Part shown: in pieces, positions 1 to 8,829 of the stretch
Numbering within the stretch: the first letter of the stretch is position 1
Layout of the letters: each line of letters opens with the position of its first letter
Assembly: GCF_000967545.1 (NCBI RefSeq)
Contig: NZ_JXXV01000011.1
Span: 124,001 to 188,000, forward strand
Source: Vibrio galatheae
Lineage (GTDB): Bacteria > Pseudomonadota > Gammaproteobacteria > Enterobacterales > Vibrionaceae
Reading direction: 5' to 3'
Length of the DNA: 64,000 nucleotides
Notes under the pieces: model-generated
Database searches by the model: none
What the model saw: only the letters and a program-made list of their open reading frames with translations
Told to the model about the DNA's origin: nothing
Position numbers and translations under genes: made by a program

Positions 1-1
1 T

Positions 2-70
2 TTAGCTGAAGAGCTGTTGGATGTCGAAGATAAAGTCTATACGCGTGATTTGTTTGGCTGCGACGCTTAA
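2..70 (+). CDS. C-terminal end of an unidentified protein (truncated by window edge)
   Basis: An open frame runs from the window edge to a TAA at 68-70 and encodes 22 residues ending in DLFGCDA. Its stop overlaps the stop of the convergent glycosylase-like gene by four bases, a tight arrangement that supports it as a real gene end. Too little is visible to assign a family. Confidence 0.45.
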   Translation, partial: LAEELLDVEDKVYTRDLFGCDA

Positions 71-651
71 TTGGCGTTTAAATGGTCATGCACATAGCGG
101 CGAATATAAGGCACTACTTCTCGCTCAAACCAAGGGTTTTTCTTGAGCCACAAAGTGTTACGCGGCGAAGGGTGAGGCAATGGTAGGTATCTTGGTGCCC
201 AGAGCTGCCACTGCCTTACGGTTTCAGTCAGAGTTTTCGGTTTATCTGGCAAATAGTAGTTCTGTGCGTATTGGCCGATAAGTAACGTCATACCGACTTG
301 AGGCAGTTGCTCTAGCACTTGGTTATGCCAAAGCGGCGCGCACTCTTTACGCGGAGGGAGATCGCCGCTTGTCCCTTTACCCGGATAACACAATCCCATT
401 GGCATAATGGCGATTTTCGATGGGTCATAAAATGTTTCTTTATCGATCTGTAGCCAACCACGTAGTCTCTCGCCGCTTGGATCGTTCCACGGGATGGAGG
501 TGTTGTGAACTCGTGTTCCCGGTGCTTGACCGATGATCAGCAAGCGAGAAGTTTCACTCGCTTGGATAACTGGATTGCATCCATGGACTAAGTGAGGTTC
601 GCATACCCGACATCTGCGCACTTGGCTTAATAGCTCATCTAAACTATTCAC
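67..651 (-). CDS. Uracil-DNA glycosylase superfamily protein
   Basis: This 194-residue protein belongs to the uracil-DNA glycosylase superfamily, which removes uracil or other damaged bases from DNA. The first active-site motif is visible as GQAPG at residues 41-45, and the second as HPSPRN at 160-165. Cysteines at 14, 17, 88 and 104 form a CX2C and CX15C pattern like the [4Fe-4S] ligands of family 4 glycosylases, so an iron-sulfur cluster is plausible. The gene is convergent with the truncated gene at the window edge. The superfamily is clear; the exact subfamily and substrate are not. Confidence 0.8.
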   Translation of the reverse strand: MNSLDELLSQVRRCRVCEPHLVHGCNPVIQASETSRLLIIGQAPGTRVHNTSIPWNDPSGERLRGWLQIDKETFYDPSKIAIMPMGLCYPGKGTSGDLPPRKECAPLWHNQVLEQLPQVGMTLLIGQYAQNYYLPDKPKTLTETVRQWQLWAPRYLPLPHPSPRNTLWLKKNPWFEREVVPYIRRYVHDHLNAN

Positions 652-692
652 TTTCTTGACCCACTATCTATAACCGAGACAATAACTCGCCA

Positions 693-1619
693 CTAATACC
701 CTTTACTTATATCGACTAGGTTGAGTAGACCAAATCCATCATGCCAACGTAGATAGTTGTCTTTAAAAATATCGACGACTTGTTCAGGAAAGCTCAACGC
801 CGCAATATGAGGGGTGACCGTGATAGCGCTGTGATTCCAGAAAGGATGGCTCTCGTGCAAAGGTTCTTGCTTAAAAACATCTAAGTAGGCATGGCTGATA
901 TGCCCACTCTCAAGCGCCAATAGCAGTCCATCTTCGTTGATAGCACCACCGCGGCCTACATTGAACAGAATCGCCTGTGAACAATGGCTTAAACTCTCTG
1001 CGTTAAGGATGTCTTGTGTCTCTGGCGTATTGGGCAGTGTATTGACGACAATGTCAGCTTGCTTCAATGCTGTGGTAAGTTCGTGAACGTGATAGGTAGC
1101 ATCAAACGGAGAGTTCTTAGCGGGAATGCCACTTCGGTTGACGCCTATCGGTTCAATGGCGAAGCTTTTGGCCACATTGGCAAGATGAGCGCCAATGGTC
1201 CCAGTGCCCAAGATAACCATCTTCTTATTTGCCAGCGATTGATAATTTTTAGGTTGCCATTGAAGGTCTGATTGCTGTTGACGATAGTGATTAAAGTGGC
1301 GGAAGTATTCAATCGAATAACCCAATACATACTCGGCTATTTGCTGACCGAAAATGCCTTTCACGTTGGTTAACTCACCTGCAAACTCTTTGAGGTGGGG
1401 AATAAGAGCATCGACTCCAGCATAGATGGACTGTATCCATTCGACATTAGAAAACTCATCAAGGCATTTAGCGGCCATGGGGGGCGAGGCAAGCAAGATG
1501 GTCGCCTCGCTGCGTGATTCCGTAATTTCCAGCGCAGGGAGCGCCGCTTCTTCGAGTAATTGTTTGTAGAGCTCGTCATACTCGGTCAGAAGATAGACCT
1601 TATGAGTGAAATTGTTCAT
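693..1619 (-). CDS. D-2-hydroxyacid dehydrogenase (NAD(P)-dependent)
   Basis: This is a member of the family that reduces 2-keto acids to D-2-hydroxy acids (glyoxylate/hydroxypyruvate reductase-like). The nucleotide-binding motif GTGTIG is present. The catalytic Arg lies in NVGRGG, the Glu in FKQEPL and the His in TPHIAA, so the enzyme looks intact. An in-frame ATG exists at 1655, but the ATG at 1619 is preferred because AGGGAA lies about 10 bases upstream of it and the protein then begins directly with the substrate-binding domain (MNNFTHKVYLL). It is divergent from yjaG. The substrate cannot be read from the sequence. Confidence 0.85.
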   Translation of the reverse strand: MNNFTHKVYLLTEYDELYKQLLEEAALPALEITESRSEATILLASPPMAAKCLDEFSNVEWIQSIYAGVDALIPHLKEFAGELTNVKGIFGQQIAEYVLGYSIEYFRHFNHYRQQQSDLQWQPKNYQSLANKKMVILGTGTIGAHLANVAKSFAIEPIGVNRSGIPAKNSPFDATYHVHELTTALKQADIVVNTLPNTPETQDILNAESLSHCSQAILFNVGRGGAINEDGLLLALESGHISHAYLDVFKQEPLHESHPFWNHSAITVTPHIAALSFPEQVVDIFKDNYLRWHDGFGLLNLVDISKGY

Positions 1620-1703
1620 TGGCTTGCTTTTTTCCCTGTTGGTTATCAAGTACACTTTCGCTGTCTAAATCAGCAACCCGGTCAATAGGCCCTAAGAGTC
1701 TCT

Positions 1704-2291
1704 ATGCTACAGAACCCTCTTCAGCTTCGTCTTGAGAAGTTAGAACCTTGGAAACAGATTACCTTTATGGCGAGTCTGTGTGAACGTATGTACCCAAACT
1801 ATGCCATGTTTTGTGATAGCACAGAGTTTGCAGAGGCACGTGTTTATCGTGATATTTTAGATAGTATCTGGGAGCAACTTACCGTTAAAACGGCGAAGGT
1901 CAACTTTGAGCGTCAGTTAGAAAAGCTCGAAGAGATCATTCCAAGCTCAGAAGATTTTGATTTCTATGGTGTCTACCCAGCGATTGATGCCTGTGTTGCT
2001 TTGTCTAATTTATTACATGGTTTACTCGATAGAGACTACCTGTATGAAAACATGCATAAGGTCAGTCAACAGTCGGTGACGACAGTGGCGCAACTTGAAG
2101 AAGCGCAAACGGGCGAAGAAATCACTAACGAAAACCAGAAAGAGAATGAAGCCGTGTGTGGTGAGTGGGATGTGCAATGGGCAATATTCCGTCCGCTGCG
2201 TGAAGCAGAAGAGCGCGATATAGAACTTATCAAAGACCTACGCGCGGAGCTGCGTGAAGAAGGCGTAAGCAATATTGGGATTAGTGTTTAG
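1704..2291 (+). CDS. yjaG: YjaG family protein (DUF416)
   Basis: The 195-residue protein matches the YjaG/DUF416 family in length and character: soluble, acidic, mostly helical, with no signal peptide. In enterobacteria yjaG lies just upstream of hupA. Here a CNNM-type gene on the other strand separates the two, which still fits the conserved neighbourhood. The function of the family is not established. A 7-base tandem repeat follows the stop codon within a few bases. Confidence 0.85.
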   Translation: MLQNPLQLRLEKLEPWKQITFMASLCERMYPNYAMFCDSTEFAEARVYRDILDSIWEQLTVKTAKVNFERQLEKLEEIIPSSEDFDFYGVYPAIDACVALSNLLHGLLDRDYLYENMHKVSQQSVTTVAQLEEAQTGEEITNENQKENEAVCGEWDVQWAIFRPLREAEERDIELIKDLRAELREEGVSNIGISV

Positions 2292-2295
2292 ATAA

Positions 2296-2333
2296 TAGTT
2301 CCTAGTTCCTAGTTCCTAGTTCCTAGTTCCTAG
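2296..2333. repeat. Tandem 7-bp repeat (TAGTTCC)x5
   Basis: Five perfect head-to-tail copies of TAGTTCC plus a trailing TAG lie five bases after the yjaG stop. A single degenerate echo (ggaactagg) follows at about 2347. Such a short perfect array is prone to slipped-strand length change. Confidence 0.95.
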
Positions 2334-2376
2334 AGGTCGATTTCTGGGAACTAGGCAGGTAATTTTAGAATGGTGA

Positions 2377-2482
2377 GAAAGTGTCATTCCGTAAGTGAGG
2401 AACGAGCTATACGGAATCTGGGTTTTGATCCTATTTGATTAGATTCTGAATCACGCTCGTGCCTCGCTGTTCAGAATGACTT
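2377..2482. repeat. Dispersed intergenic repeat, copy A
   Basis: This spacer between the convergent genes yjaG and the CNNM gene begins near GTGTCATTCCG and ends in TTCAGAATGACTTACC. The ends are roughly inverted (gtcattcc / gaatgac). Its right half (agattctgaat...ctcgtgcct...ttcagaatgac) recurs at about 37747-37786, and a diverged form at about 55264-55313. It has no coding potential and looks like a small dispersed palindromic element typical of vibrio intergenic regions. Confidence 0.65.
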
Positions 2483-3596
2483 ACCTTTTAGAGTCTAGGT
2501 GTTTTTCTCTTTCTGCTGGCTCGTCGGCCATTTTGTCTTCCTCATCTTCATCACGACGCTCAATCACACCGTGTTTTTCTTTCCACTTTTCCCAACGCTC
2601 AAAGGCCAGCTCCTGCATATCCGTTGCACGGTCAGCTTCGTCAACAATCTCTTCACCAACTAAGTGCTCGAAAACGTCTTCAAGGGTTAAGATACCTTGA
2701 ATCGTACCGTATTCATCGACCACCATAGCCAACTGGAGACGTTTTGCCATCATCTGTTCAAACGCTTTCGGTAGGGCAATGGTATTGAGCAGCACATGCA
2801 CTGGGCGCATCACCGCACCAAGCTGTTTCTCTCCACAGCCAACTTGCTGTAATTTAAACAGTTCTAAACGATGGACAAAACCGATGATATTGTCAGTCGA
2901 TTGGCTGTATACCAGCGGGCGTGAAAACGGCGTGTCTTTGTGTTTATCGAGAAACTTGTTGATCGTCGTTTCGGCATCGACTCGAAATACTACTGGGCGT
3001 GGTGTCATCACTTGGGTGACAGGCACATCCTGAATGCCCAATAGATTATTGAGTATTTTAGACTCACCTTCGGCAAATTCGCCGCTCTCTTTGGCTAGAA
3101 TCGCCATCGCAGATAACTCGTCACGCATCTTTGGCGCTTCATGACCACGGGCTAACCGTTTGGTGATTTGTTCAGAGAACCAGACGAAAGGAGTAAGTGC
3201 CCATACCATCCAGCGTAGCACGAGTGCCGAGACTGGCGCTAGCTGACGCCAATAGGTCGCCCCAATTGTTTTCGGCACGATTTCGGAAAGTACTAAGATT
3301 CCGAGAGTTAGCACCCCAGAGAATACCCCAAGCCATTCGCTACCAAATACAACAGCGGCCTGTGCGCCTGCACTCGCTGCGCCTATGGTATGCGCAATCG
3401 TGTTGAGAGTTAGAATTGACGCTAGTGGTCGATCAATATCGGCCTTTAGCTTAGCCAAGTGATTCGCTGAAGGGTGGCCTTGCTGGCGCATTTGAGCAAT
3501 ATAACTTGGTGAAATACTCAGAAGAACCGCTTCTAATACGGAGCAAATAAACGATACGCCAATAGCAATAGAGACGTATAGGGTGAGCAACAGCAT
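2481..3596 (-). CDS. CNNM/CorC-type membrane protein with CBS domains
   Basis: The 371-residue protein starts with a DUF21 (CNNM) membrane domain of about four transmembrane helices (residues 1 to about 150). A cytoplasmic CBS pair follows at roughly 190-320 (TPRPVVFRVDAETTINKF, VVDEYGTIQGILTLEDVFE). The tail is highly charged and lacks the CorC_HlyC domain seen in longer relatives. Family members are linked to magnesium or other cation export and are often annotated as hemolysin-like. The domain layout is clear; the transport role is inferred from the family. Confidence 0.85.
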   Translation of the reverse strand: MLLLTLYVSIAIGVSFICSVLEAVLLSISPSYIAQMRQQGHPSANHLAKLKADIDRPLASILTLNTIAHTIGAASAGAQAAVVFGSEWLGVFSGVLTLGILVLSEIVPKTIGATYWRQLAPVSALVLRWMVWALTPFVWFSEQITKRLARGHEAPKMRDELSAMAILAKESGEFAEGESKILNNLLGIQDVPVTQVMTPRPVVFRVDAETTINKFLDKHKDTPFSRPLVYSQSTDNIIGFVHRLELFKLQQVGCGEKQLGAVMRPVHVLLNTIALPKAFEQMMAKRLQLAMVVDEYGTIQGILTLEDVFEHLVGEEIVDEADRATDMQELAFERWEKWKEKHGVIERRDEDEEDKMADEPAEREKHLDSKR

Positions 3597-3927
3597 AAGT
3601 GTCCTATGTAGATTTTATACCTTTCAAGTTTTGCATGAAAAATGTCAATTTTTCGTACCTGTGCATCGTTGAAATGAGCATTTTATATTCGCTATAAGTC
3701 CCGAAATATCAGGCTTTACGGGCTATCGCATGTGTATAAATAAGGCTAAATAGGGTGAAAAACAAGGTTTAAGTTTTGCTGACAGAGTAACAAATTGTGA
3801 GTTAATGCTCAGAATATGGTTAAAAGTAAGGCGTTAGAGCCAAAGATCGCCGACAAACCTTTGCCAGATGGGGCATTTATGTTTTAGAGTGGGTTGAATT
3901 CGATAACATATGAGAAGGGAAACCTAC
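3597..3927. other. Intergenic region between the CNNM gene and hupA
   Basis: This 331-base gap separates two divergently transcribed genes, so it should hold both promoters. I see an AT-rich stretch and a CRP-like site at 3796-3811, but no hairpin terminator and no convincing open frame. Confidence 0.6.
3796..3811 (+). promoter_or_regulatory. Candidate CRP site upstream of hupA
   Basis: TGTGAGTTAATGCTCA matches the TGTGA-N6-TCACA consensus at 8 of 10 positions, with the first half perfect. It lies about 130 bases before the hupA start. CRP control of hupA is known in E. coli; here it is only a sequence match. Confidence 0.35.
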
Positions 3928-4200
3928 ATGAACAAGACCCAATTAATCGACTTTATCGCAGAGAAAGCAGATCTATCTAAAGCACAAGCTAAAGCTGCTC
4001 TTGAAGCAACTCTTGACGGTGTGACTGGTGCACTTAAAGAGGGTGACCAAGTTCAACTAATTGGTTTTGGTACATTCAAAGTTAACCACCGCGCAGCACG
4101 TACTGGCCGTAACCCTAAAACTGGTGCAGAGATTCAAATCGCTGCGGCAAACGTTCCTGCATTCGTAGCCGGTAAAGCTCTGAAAGATTCAGTAAAATAA
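3928..4200 (+). CDS. hupA: DNA-binding protein HU-alpha
   Basis: HU is the small, abundant nucleoid protein that bends and compacts DNA; the alpha subunit forms homodimers or heterodimers with HU-beta. The 90-residue product has the family length. It shows the signature [20 protein letters not shown], which contains the DNA-contacting arm, and ends in [11 protein letters not shown]. The ATG at 3928 is chosen over an in-frame ATG at 3910 because AGAAGGGA lies just before it and [11 protein letters not shown] is the usual HU N terminus. The neighbours (yjaG, yjaH-like lipoprotein, purD, purH) match the E. coli order. Confidence 0.97.
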   Translation: MNKTQLIDFIAEKADLSKAQAKAALEATLDGVTGALKEGDQVQLIGFGTFKVNHRAARTGRNPKTGAEIQIAAANVPAFVAGKALKDSVK

Positions 4201-4238
4201 TTTATTGCTGATTTCGGCGTTTAACGCTCGCAATTGTA

Positions 4239-4244
4239 TATAAT
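4239..4244 (+). promoter_or_regulatory. Possible -10 element for the DUF1481 lipoprotein gene
   Basis: A perfect TATAAT lies 38 bases before the lipoprotein start, with a TG dinucleotide just upstream. No good -35 hexamer is present at the normal distance, so it would have to act as an extended -10 promoter. Confidence 0.35.
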
Positions 4245-4281
4245 ACGCTAAGGTAGTCGCTATCTTGGCGTATATTTTTTT

Positions 4282-4983
4282 ATGATGATGAAAAAACTTC
4301 TAGTCCCTTCACTAATCGCCTTTTTGCTTGCTGGGTGCTCATCGAGCCTGCCAACGGCCAATCTTGAACAGTTTTCCAATTATACTGGAGGACAGACAAT
4401 CGGAGATGCAACCAGCCTTTACTGGTATACCGAGAGACTGACATTTCCTCATACCGCCGCTGACTATGTTAGTGCTGGAGACTATGGTTGGTACCAATCG
4501 GACTATCGATGGGAAAATGGTAACTTGCGAGAGTTGATTCGTGAAGGTCAGCAGCTAAAAGATAGTCAAGGCTTGGTGCCATACCGTATCCACGTTCGTT
4601 TCAACAAAGAGGGTGAAGCGATTTACCAACAGTATCGCTTTGATGAGAAAATCTTGCCGTTGACGTCCGATAAGTTAGCTTGGCTTAAACAAGAAGCGGT
4701 CAATATATCTCAGCGAACGAAAGAGCAGAGTAATTCGGGGATTCGTTTGATTCAAGGCTACTGGGATGGTTCAAGTTTTGATACTTGTGCAGGGCAAAGC
4801 TACCAGCAAGTTGAGTTTAACGAGACTTTGCCGAGTTTCGTGGTCAATCGCTTATCTAGTATCGACAGCTATGCTGCGTTTTTAGGCACTACACGTGCTA
4901 ATAACGTGGTGGTTAACCAGCTATTGATGCTTGACGATGATAGCCACGATTGCATCGAACGGCCGAGTCTAATTGAAGAATAG
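4282..4983 (+). CDS. yjaH: DUF1481 lipoprotein (YjaH-like)
   Basis: The 233-residue protein begins with a lipoprotein signal peptide: MMMKK, a hydrophobic run, then the lipobox LAGC followed by Ser residues. It should therefore be lipid-anchored after cleavage before that cysteine. The rest resembles the DUF1481 family, whose E. coli member YjaH also follows hupA. Function is unknown. The first three codons offer alternative ATG starts (4282, 4285, 4288). A strong hairpin terminator follows the stop. Confidence 0.85.
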   Translation: MMMKKLLVPSLIAFLLAGCSSSLPTANLEQFSNYTGGQTIGDATSLYWYTERLTFPHTAADYVSAGDYGWYQSDYRWENGNLRELIREGQQLKDSQGLVPYRIHVRFNKEGEAIYQQYRFDEKILPLTSDKLAWLKQEAVNISQRTKEQSNSGIRLIQGYWDGSSFDTCAGQSYQQVEFNETLPSFVVNRLSSIDSYAAFLGTTRANNVVVNQLLMLDDDSHDCIERPSLIEE

Positions 4984-4994
4984 ATGGTATAGAA

Positions 4995-5030
4995 AAGGCT
5001 TGGTTTCTCGACCAAGCCTTTGTACTTTTT
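4995..5030 (+). terminator. Rho-independent terminator after the DUF1481 gene
   Basis: A perfect 10-bp stem (AAGGCTTGGT / ACCAAGCCTT) with a six-base loop is followed by a T-rich tract ending in TTTTT. It lies between the convergent lipoprotein gene and purD and may also act weakly on purD transcripts. Confidence 0.85.
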
Positions 5031-5063
5031 TATTACGCGAAACTCGCCTCTAGGAATTCGAAC

Positions 5064-6353
5064 CTATTCACCTTGTTCGCGGGCAATGGCTCTGTAACCA
5101 ATGTCATTGCGGTGGAACATCCCATTCCAGCTCACCTGCTTAGCAAGTTCATACGCCTTCTGTTGGGCTTCTGATACGCTATTACCAAGAGCAGTTGCGC
5201 ATAATACACGGCCACCGTTGGTCACGACTTCACCTGCGGCGTTATTTGTTGTGCCAGCATGGAAGATTTTCTGACCATCAACTTGCTCTGTCGGCAGAGA
5301 AATTACATCACCCTTAGCGTAATCCCCAGGGTAACCACCCGCTGCAAGTACTACGCCGATCGATGCACGTGGATCCCATTTCGACTCTGCTTCATCCAGC
5401 TTCTCGTCGATCGCCATCAAACATAGCTCAACTAGGTCGGATTCCATACGCATCATAATCGGCTGAGTCTCTGGGTCACCAAAGCGGCAGTTGTACTCGA
5501 TCACTTTTGGCGTACCTTGGCTATCGATCATCAAACCAGCGTAGAGGAAACCTGTGTATGGTGCGCCTTCTGCATCCATACCACGAACCGTTGGATAGAT
5601 AACTTCTTCAAGAATACGGTTATGGATTTCAGGTGTTACTACAGGTGCAGGGGAGTAAGCACCCATGCCACCCGTGTTCGGGCCAGTATCTTTGTCGCCA
5701 ACGCGTTTGTGATCTTGGCTGGTGGCCATTGGTAGTACGCTCTGACCATCGACCATAACGATAAAGCTTGCTTCTTCACCGTCGAGGAATTCTTCGATCA
5801 CCACGCGGCTACCCGCTTCACCAAAGGCATTACCTGCTAACATGTCTTTGATGGCGTCTTCCGCTTCTTCTAGCGTCATCGCGACGATAACGCCTTTACC
5901 GGCTGCCAAACCGTCTGCTTTCACCACGATAGGAGCGCCTTGTTCGCGAACGTAAGCCAGTGCGGGTTCAATTTCAGTGAAATTAGCGTAAGCCGCGGTC
6001 GGAATGTTATGACGCGCTAAGAAGTCTTTAGTGAAAGCTTTAGAGCCTTCAAGCTGCGCGGCGGCTTGTGTTGGGCCGAAAATAGGTAGACCTGCTTCGC
6101 GGAACGCATCGACCACACCGATGACAAGTGGCGCTTCAGGGCCAACGATAGTCAGCTCAATTTGGTTCTCTTTGGCGAAGGCCACCAATTCAGAAATGCT
6201 TTCAACGCCAATATTGACGTTCTCTAGTTTTGGCTCAAGCGCCGTGCCCGCATTACCTGGTGCAACAAATACTGTTTCAACGTTTGGGTTTTGTGCGGCT
6301 TTCCAGCCCAGTGCATGTTCACGACCGCCAGAACCAATGATTAAAACTCGCAT
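5064..6353 (-). CDS. purD: Phosphoribosylamine-glycine ligase (GAR synthetase)
   Basis: PurD catalyses the ATP-dependent joining of phosphoribosylamine and glycine, the second step of purine synthesis. The 429-residue protein starts with the Rossmann motif MRVLIIGSGGREHALGWK. Its ATP-grasp domain shows VVKADGLAAGKGVIVA and the metal-binding EYNCRFGDPETQ. The length is normal for the family. It is the second gene after purH, separated by about 155 bases that contain a strong stem-loop, so it is probably cotranscribed with purH but with differential mRNA stability. Confidence 0.97.
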   Translation of the reverse strand: MRVLIIGSGGREHALGWKAAQNPNVETVFVAPGNAGTALEPKLENVNIGVESISELVAFAKENQIELTIVGPEAPLVIGVVDAFREAGLPIFGPTQAAAQLEGSKAFTKDFLARHNIPTAAYANFTEIEPALAYVREQGAPIVVKADGLAAGKGVIVAMTLEEAEDAIKDMLAGNAFGEAGSRVVIEEFLDGEEASFIVMVDGQSVLPMATSQDHKRVGDKDTGPNTGGMGAYSPAPVVTPEIHNRILEEVIYPTVRGMDAEGAPYTGFLYAGLMIDSQGTPKVIEYNCRFGDPETQPIMMRMESDLVELCLMAIDEKLDEAESKWDPRASIGVVLAAGGYPGDYAKGDVISLPTEQVDGQKIFHAGTTNNAAGEVVTNGGRVLCATALGNSVSEAQQKAYELAKQVSWNGMFHRNDIGYRAIAREQGE

Positions 6354-6428
6354 ATGAAAATCCTTAATCTTATAAATACTGTTTACTCAAAGTAGTTGGT
6401 GATGTGGCTAGGCAACAATTGAGCCCAT

Positions 6429-6460
6429 CCCCAGTCACATAGCCCGCTATGTGACTGGGG
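6429..6460. repeat. Intercistronic stem-loop between purH and purD
   Basis: A perfect 14-bp inverted repeat (CCCCAGTCACATAG / CTATGTGACTGGGG) encloses a four-base loop, and further G:C pairs are possible outside it. No T-tract follows on either strand, so it looks like an mRNA-stabilising or processing hairpin rather than a terminator. Confidence 0.85.
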
Positions 6461-6508
6461 CGGGCGAAAGCAGTTAACGACGCCACAGTGCCAAATACGA
6501 TGAGAAAA

Positions 6509-8101
6509 TTAGTGGCGGAAGTGACGCATACCCGTAAAGATCATCGCCATACCGTGTTCATCTGCTGCGGCAATCACTTCGTCATCACGCATAGAACCAC
6601 CTGGTTGAATCACACACTTAATGCCTGCTTCTGCTGCTGCGTCGATACCATCGCGGAATGGGAAGAAGGCATCAGAAGCCATCACACAACCTTCAACTTG
6701 TAGACCTTCGTCTGCTGCTTTAATGCCCGCAATTTTCGCTGAGTAAACACGGCTCATTTGGCCAGCGCCAACACCAATCGTCATGTCGCCTTTAGAGTAA
6801 ACAATCGCGTTTGATTTTACGTACTTCGCAACTTTCCAACAGAATAGGGCGTCTTTTAGCTCTTCTTCTGTTGGTTGACGTTTAGATACCACTTTAAGGT
6901 CATCTAGGCTTACCATGCCTTGGTCACGGTCTTGAACTAGTAGGCCACCGTTAACACGCTTAACGTCGAAACCAGTGGTCTTGGTAGACCATTCGCCACA
7001 TTCAAGTAGGCGAACATTTTTCTTCGCCGCAACAACTTCAATTGCTTCAGCAGAAACAGAAGGTGCGATAATCACTTCAACGAATTGGCGCTCAACGATA
7101 GCTGTCGCTGTTTCTGCGTCTAGCTCTTGGTTGAAGGCGATGATGCCGCCGAACGCTGACGTTGGGTCAGTTTTGTAGGCGCGGTCATAAGCTTCAAGAA
7201 TGTTGCTACCCAGTGCCACACCACATGGGTTAGCGTGCTTAACAATCACACATGCTGGTTCGTCGAACTCTTTCACACACTCAAGGGCTGCGTCAGTGTC
7301 GGCGATGTTATTGTAAGAAAGGGCTTTACCTTGGATCTGGCGAGCGGTTGATACAGAAGCTTCTTCTGGGTTGGCTTCGACATAAAACGCCGCATCTTGG
7401 TGACTGTTTTCACCGTAGCGCATGTCTTGTTTCTTAATAAATTGCTGGTTGAAAGTGCGAGGGAATTTGCTCTCTTCATCACCTTCTTTGTTCTCGCCGT
7501 AAGATGGAACCATAGTGCCGAAGTAGTTTGCAATCATACCGTCGTAAGCGGCCGTGTGCTCGAATGCCGCAATAGCAAGGTCAAAACGAGTCTCTAGCGT
7601 TAGAGACTTATCGTTAGTATCCATCTCTGCGATAACGCGCTCGTAGTCGTGAGCATTTACAACGATAGTGACGTCTTTGTGGTTCTTGGCTGCAGAGCGC
7701 ACCATAGTAGGGCCACCAATATCGATGTTTTCTACCGCGTCAGCAAGAGTACAACCTTCTTTTGCTACCGTTTCAGCAAATGGGTAAAGGTTAACGACAA
7801 CCATATCGATAGGGTTGATGCCGTGTTTTTCCATTACGTCGTCATCTTGACCACGACGACCCAATACACCACCGTGTACTTTAGGGTGAAGCGTTTTAAC
7901 ACGACCGTCCATCATTTCTGGGAAACCAGTGTAATCTGATACTTCAGTTACTGAGATGCCTTTTTCGGCCAATAGGCGAGCCGTACCACCAGTTGATAAG
8001 ATATCAACACCACGGTTAGCAAGAGCTTGGGCAAACTCAACAATACCAGTTTTGTCTGATACGCTGATCAATGCGCGGCGAATAGGACGAGCGTTAGTCA
8101 T
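6509..8101 (-). CDS. purH: Bifunctional AICAR formyltransferase / IMP cyclohydrolase
   Basis: PurH carries out the last two steps of IMP synthesis. The N-terminal MGS-like cyclohydrolase domain (about residues 1-195) begins [20 protein letters not shown] and includes STGGTARLL. The C-terminal AICAR transformylase domain carries the conserved [10 protein letters not shown] and FPFRDGID. The 530-residue length is standard. It is the first gene of a purH-purD unit transcribed leftward and faces a MerR-type regulator across a 285-base divergent gap holding a PurR-like box. Confidence 0.97.
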   Translation of the reverse strand: MTNARPIRRALISVSDKTGIVEFAQALANRGVDILSTGGTARLLAEKGISVTEVSDYTGFPEMMDGRVKTLHPKVHGGVLGRRGQDDDVMEKHGINPIDMVVVNLYPFAETVAKEGCTLADAVENIDIGGPTMVRSAAKNHKDVTIVVNAHDYERVIAEMDTNDKSLTLETRFDLAIAAFEHTAAYDGMIANYFGTMVPSYGENKEGDEESKFPRTFNQQFIKKQDMRYGENSHQDAAFYVEANPEEASVSTARQIQGKALSYNNIADTDAALECVKEFDEPACVIVKHANPCGVALGSNILEAYDRAYKTDPTSAFGGIIAFNQELDAETATAIVERQFVEVIIAPSVSAEAIEVVAAKKNVRLLECGEWSTKTTGFDVKRVNGGLLVQDRDQGMVSLDDLKVVSKRQPTEEELKDALFCWKVAKYVKSNAIVYSKGDMTIGVGAGQMSRVYSAKIAGIKAADEGLQVEGCVMASDAFFPFRDGIDAAAEAGIKCVIQPGGSMRDDEVIAAADEHGMAMIFTGMRHFRH

Positions 8102-8301
8102 GCTTCCATTTCCTCAAAGTCACAGAGTTAATACGTAAGATAAAGATATTTGCCAAAAATGAACTTGTTCTTATGTTTTGCTATAACTAAGCGATAAGAT
8201 ATTGGCCAGTTTTGGTAAAGACCTTTCCAACATTTGTTGGTGATAATGTAGTCTCTGAGTTTGATGGCGCACATTCTAACTAATTTATTACAAAAAAGCT
8301 C

Positions 8302-8317
8302 GCGCAATCGTTTGGCA
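8302..8317 (-). promoter_or_regulatory. Candidate PurR operator upstream of purH
   Basis: GCGCAATCGTTTGGCA matches the PurR consensus ACGCAAACGTTTGCGT at 11 of 16 positions, including the central CG and the flanking CAA/TTT. It lies about 200 bases before purH in the divergent gap. PurR control of purHD is established in E. coli; here it rests on the match and the position. Confidence 0.45.
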
Positions 8318-8386
8318 TCGCAAAAATAATTGTAAAAAGCTTATGTTTAAGCCTTAAACGTAACGAAATGGTTAATAGGAAAAGTT

Positions 8387-8803
8387 ATGTACCAGATTGG
8401 AGAATTAGCCAAGCGCTGCAATGTCAGCTCAGATACCTTGCGCTTTTATGAAAAGAATCAGCTGATTAAGCCTGCGGGTCGCAGTGCTTCTGGCTATCGT
8501 CTTTATAACCAAGAGAACCAGCATCAGGTGAGTTTTATCCTCAAAGCGAAAGATTTAGGTCTGAGTTTGGACGAGATTCGTGAGTTGTTAGAGATAAAGC
8601 TTGAAGCGACGGAGCACAGTTGTGCTGAAGTTAAAGCGATAACCAGTGCTAAGTTGCACGTGATTGATGACAAGATTAACGAATTAACTCGTATTCGAGC
8701 AGCACTAAAAAAAATAAATGATGCCTGCTGTGGGCATGTTGACGATGATGCAAGTCATTGTTCGATTTTAGAGGCGTTGGCGAGCGAAGTCGATGAGAAA
8801 TAA
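8387..8803 (+). CDS. zntR: Zn(II)-responsive MerR-family regulator ZntR
   Basis: The 138-residue protein has the MerR layout. An N-terminal winged helix (MYQIGELAKRCNVSSDTLRF) is followed by a long dimerisation helix and a C-terminal metal site (ACCGH...SHC). ZntR regulators carry paired cysteines and histidines at this position and activate the zinc exporter gene zntA when Zn(II) is in excess. The zntA gene is not adjacent, so the target lies elsewhere. It is divergent from purH. Confidence 0.88.
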   Translation: MYQIGELAKRCNVSSDTLRFYEKNQLIKPAGRSASGYRLYNQENQHQVSFILKAKDLGLSLDEIRELLEIKLEATEHSCAEVKAITSAKLHVIDDKINELTRIRAALKKINDACCGHVDDDASHCSILEALASEVDEK

Positions 8804-8829
8804 GTGTGCAGCAGTCAAACGGGTAAGCG

